Shown here: piece by piece, positions 17,001-17,338 of the stretch
Numbering within the stretch: position 1 is the first letter of the stretch
Layout: each line of letters opens with the position of its first letter
From: Methanobacterium sp.
Lineage (GTDB): Archaea > Methanobacteriota > Methanobacteria > Methanobacteriales > Methanobacteriaceae
Assembly (NCBI GenBank): GCA_021372715.1
Contig: JAJFTX010000195.1
Location: forward strand, 1-17,338
Direction: 5' to 3'
DNA: 17,338 bases
The notes under the pieces: model-generated
Database searches by the model: none
The model's input: only the letters and a program-made list of their open reading frames with translations
Told to the model about the DNA's origin: nothing
Position numbers and translations under genes: made by a program

Positions 17001-17244
17001 CTGATACAACCTGTGCATTATCCGGGAATGATTGGAAATTATAAGTTACATTGGTTGGTGTTGCTGTGTTATTAAAACCATAGTATGTGTCTTCATAGAG
17101 TCCTCCGCTGACGGTTCCATTTAAAGTTGTGGTTAGGTTCTGACCTCCTACATAGGGATCTGCTGTTGCTGATCCACAAATAGTTAAAATCAGAGCAAAT
17201 AATAGAACAAGACTTAAAATATATTTCTTTATATTTTTTTTCAA
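11038..17244 (-). CDS. Giant surface-anchored CobN-like protein with DUF3344-like and CARDB domains
   Basis: A 2068-aa protein. Order: signal peptide 1-28 (cut after TADs' alanine, SATA|DP); DUF3344-like beta domain about 30-300; two CARDB-type domains (about 302-411 and 412-505); CobN/BchH-type region about 518-1955; Ser/Gly-rich stalk about 1971-2038; C-terminal helix MPIAATIGVIVLVCLVGLGYF and tail RGKKQTQ. CobN features: YNYPPGK at about 945, then the metal-site region, which is altered: YMGRHATHEWLPGK (Y1205, H1209, H1212, E1213) where the paralogue has HMGTHGTLE; GLAEG replaces NPGEG, and ITHLTP replaces IDHMTP. A Cys site CCDCSCGN follows at 1938-1945. Inferred: an outward-facing tetrapyrrole- or metal-handling subunit with adhesive or wall-binding N-terminal domains, working with the paralogue and the ExbB-type motor. 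Start: TTG 17244 is chosen because GAGGTG lies six bases upstream; the in-frame GTG 17253 belongs to that site and has none of its own. Confidence 0.88.
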   Translation of the reverse strand: MKKNIKKYILSLVLLFALILTICGSATADPYVGGQNLTTTLNGTVSGGLYEDTYYGFNNTATPTNVTYNFQSFPDNAQVVSATLYTAIYSGNMQEARDVYVDITFNGQQISDEYYSSTYNYPMGSGTSQALIINDHCNRVTSDYLMWYDVTSLVQLNNIVNVDTSGSYDGRIKLITLVIAYDDGDSDIIRYWVNLGHDTDTYQYSGDYIGSTNFESTLPTGSTINNAILKVIHMSSTDGLYTFNGNVLPNNNPQGSYSGSDTWNVTNSFTSYGNNTLNYGRTDTASYYKIVMALLTVKYTEPANTRPDLFISDLNTPDAPVVNQSYNLGVTINNAGLNNAGAFAVKLYDNNLEVGSQVIGSLSAATARNLNFNWTPSTTGSHILKVVIDTLSQVNESDETNNELSKTTSVDIRKPDLVATNLTVPNNPLVNQTYQLTATITNSGLADAGTFIVKLFDGSTLIDSKTVAGLLVGNISTVIFNWKPTSNGTHTLKLVVDTSSQVAESDENNNQLNKYIIMDEDGIINIFIISDVTGTNVMNMAAQQIISELGGTVKIQLRNPSQVDAMTEDELRVYLDNCDIFIGEWISTNNAILLSNVLSKYPEVANKQNGVFIILEPPVSTTSSSISLMRYSTINGVKILQNYTDAQLMDYYQNTTGDNSYTDVTEYLETTNYPELYNIATLYKKINDPDNLKNQVLWTLNLVGMVIAYEEPTYAKQESGIYRYRWYTLEEYKTTYFKNNNQGTVGLIESTKYVDSQMLQTYYSIIESLEAQGLNVIPVTAYGATTAQLDIMVKAFTSAPDYASFIANPSNYEIYVDSIVEMPAYGLGGGSFDEVVTFLSKLNVPVVRAIHSDVITNEQWELQSTGLPTDDGSKWWHIAILEAQGIIEYSFVGGKSTDIDPNTGAEILGYDPQEENIEYMTKRVASWVRLQYMDNSEKLISLIYYNYPPGKQNIGSSYLDTITSIYNLLIILKNEGYNVENIPANPDALEELMITLGINVASWAPGELQKLADNPNVILYPVSDYLEWFSGLDEMTQVQVIEGPIAYIGELCKKAVELNYTSEMALRIDTWYSGVIALVPDNKYNVAKPILDNIVATLKNYIVSHSTTDYNTYLNYKQQFFALNISGMNGWGEAPGDIMVVTKNGVQYFVIPGLKFGNIFIGPEPQRGWEGDISKLYHSSAVAPPHQYLAYFAYLQEQGTDAMVYMGRHATHEWLPGKELVLSPNDLPSVMVGTVPQIYYYIVDGLAEGEQAKRRGYAVIITHLTPPMTFTSLYGDLGTLATLTDDYDGATSTQKTQIISQVKSIINTNHYDLGVDITTLSDDELMAALEDYLEGIQITLYPYGLHAIGQKWSDDEVALLVTSILSVEFKVANSTESTTLHDEISQIMYGKSFANLTVLEKQKVQEKCVDVVKSLIYWDVDTIANTLTSNPSTKLKYTLQMAEYYISAIDQSVENEVSSLLNALNGGYIIPGAGGDPVANPDVLPTGTNFFDDQAAEIPTKQAYEYAKVLTLLALADITDDTEKIAMGIWCVETARDDGSLVSVVLYLLGMKPDWSDSPSAGINGQKLKEMPIYVELDDLVRPDGWAKKRIDVTIITSGLFRDLYSRQAQLLDNAFRVALARSYYTIINNTSLKAKYGSRLNTALDPIMKGIGYYGAGYESLSDNFVALHWVEDFEYYMSLNMTPEVAGEMAITRIFAPPEGDYGAGISKAVSESWTWQDRMELGEFYINRMGNMYSHNNWGTSNPIVFSHALSGIGTVFTSRNTNLYGVLDNDDFFDYWGGLSMAIEYVNGQAPNINVLDYANRANPNSISLEQYMNRELTTRDFNPDWIQGMMNSGYGGARYMSKFTSNLIGWQMTRPDSVQNWMWDKVVDVYLKDSYNLGVTDFLNSGNNAYALISMTGTMLTAAYEGYWTTDQATLQLVAQTWAQAVIKNGVACCDCSCGNIAMMKWATQYINPDMLAQLNSQLYAATGNPGFASSSNTNDGQSGESGGSSGQGSSSEGTNPGEQVSAASTSTGAGQQGKAYEISEANQSSSQNTGMPIAATIGVIVLVCLVGLGYFRGKKQTQ
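15700..16341 (-). repeat. Tandem pair of CARDB-type domains in the longer CobN-like protein
   Basis: Two consecutive segments of about 100 residues share the pattern RPDL/KPDL, PVVNQSYNL/PLVNQTYQL, VTINNAGL/ATITNSGL, FNWTPSTTG/FNWKPTSNG, LKVVIDT/LKLVVDT and NESDETNNE/AESDENNNQ. The pattern is that of CARDB cell-adhesion-related domains, common in archaeal surface proteins. The duplication is at protein level. Confidence 0.8.
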
Positions 17245-17250
17245 ATGATC

Positions 17251-17323
17251 CACCTCTAATTATTACTTTTTTAATAAATATTATTGGTCTAATTTTTTCA
17301 ATCCTTAAAATATAGTATATAAA
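17251..17323 (-). promoter_or_regulatory. Promoter and ribosome binding site of the longer cobN-like gene
   Basis: Minus-strand TATA box TTTATATA at 17323-17316 predicts a start near 17293 and a leader of about 50 bases, similar to the paralogue. AGAGGTG (GAGGTG at 17256-17251) lies six bases before TTG 17244. A small inverted repeat AATAA-ATA-TTATT (17272-17284) lies in the leader; the 31-bp palindrome of the paralogue is not repeated here. Confidence 0.55.
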
Positions 17324-17338
17324 CATAATATTATTTAA

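Noticed and set aside
1..17338. Insertion sequences, attachment sites, tRNA or rRNA genes
   Set aside because: No transposase, terminal inverted repeats with target duplications, tRNA cloverleaf or rRNA sequence was seen.

Overview
The window reads as chromosomal DNA of a methanogenic archaeon, most likely a Methanobacterium-like member of the Methanobacteriales. Reasons: AT-rich intergenic regions with archaeal TATA boxes, strong GGAGGTGA-type ribosome binding sites, T-tract terminators, a protein that looks like the [Fe]-hydrogenase cofactor protein HcgG/HmdC, and very large surface proteins carrying domains common in methanogens (DUF3344-like, CARDB, C-terminal membrane anchor). The taxon is inferred from gene content; no rRNA is present.

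Layout. 1-229: 3' remnant of an unidentified helical protein, broken by an in-frame TAG. 488-1993 (+): HcgG/HmdC-like protein. 2054-3051 (-): PflX-type radical SAM gene with a single-base frameshift, convergent with the former. 3271-3837 (+): GNAT acetyltransferase, probably leaderless. 3864-4064 (-): small unknown protein. From 4123 to the right edge everything is on the minus strand. In transcription order: a 2068-aa surface CobN-like protein (17244-11038), a 1538-aa surface CobN-like protein (10641-6025), a polytopic DUF2162-type membrane protein (5816-5112), an ExbB/TolQ/MotA-type channel subunit (5092-4418) and a DUF2149 protein resembling ExbD/TolR (4455-4123).

How the genes may work together. 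Both CobN-like proteins have a signal peptide, a Ser/Thr/Gly-rich stalk and a C-terminal transmembrane anchor, so the class I chelatase-type domain faces outward. There is no CobS/CobT- or BchI/BchD-type AAA+ partner in the window. Instead the cluster encodes a likely proton-driven ExbB/ExbD-type motor and a Cys-containing membrane protein. I infer a cell-surface, PMF-powered device acting on tetrapyrroles or their metals (capture, metal removal or insertion, uptake). Methanogens are known to insert cobalt and nickel with the small CbiX/CfbA-type chelatases, so these giant CobN paralogues are not needed for ordinary B12 or F430 synthesis. The two CobN proteins differ at the metal-site motif: the shorter has the canonical HxGxHGxxE, the longer has YxGRHAxHE.

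Regulation. The two cobN-like genes and the DUF2162-ExbB-DUF2149 operon each have their own promoter region. A 31-bp near-perfect palindrome covers the predicted transcription start of the shorter cobN. Two AGTAATACTT copies overlap the predicted promoter of the membrane operon, and the same 9-mer lies upstream of the HcgG-like and GNAT genes. The 396-bp gap between the two cobN genes also holds two hairpins and tiny ORFs.
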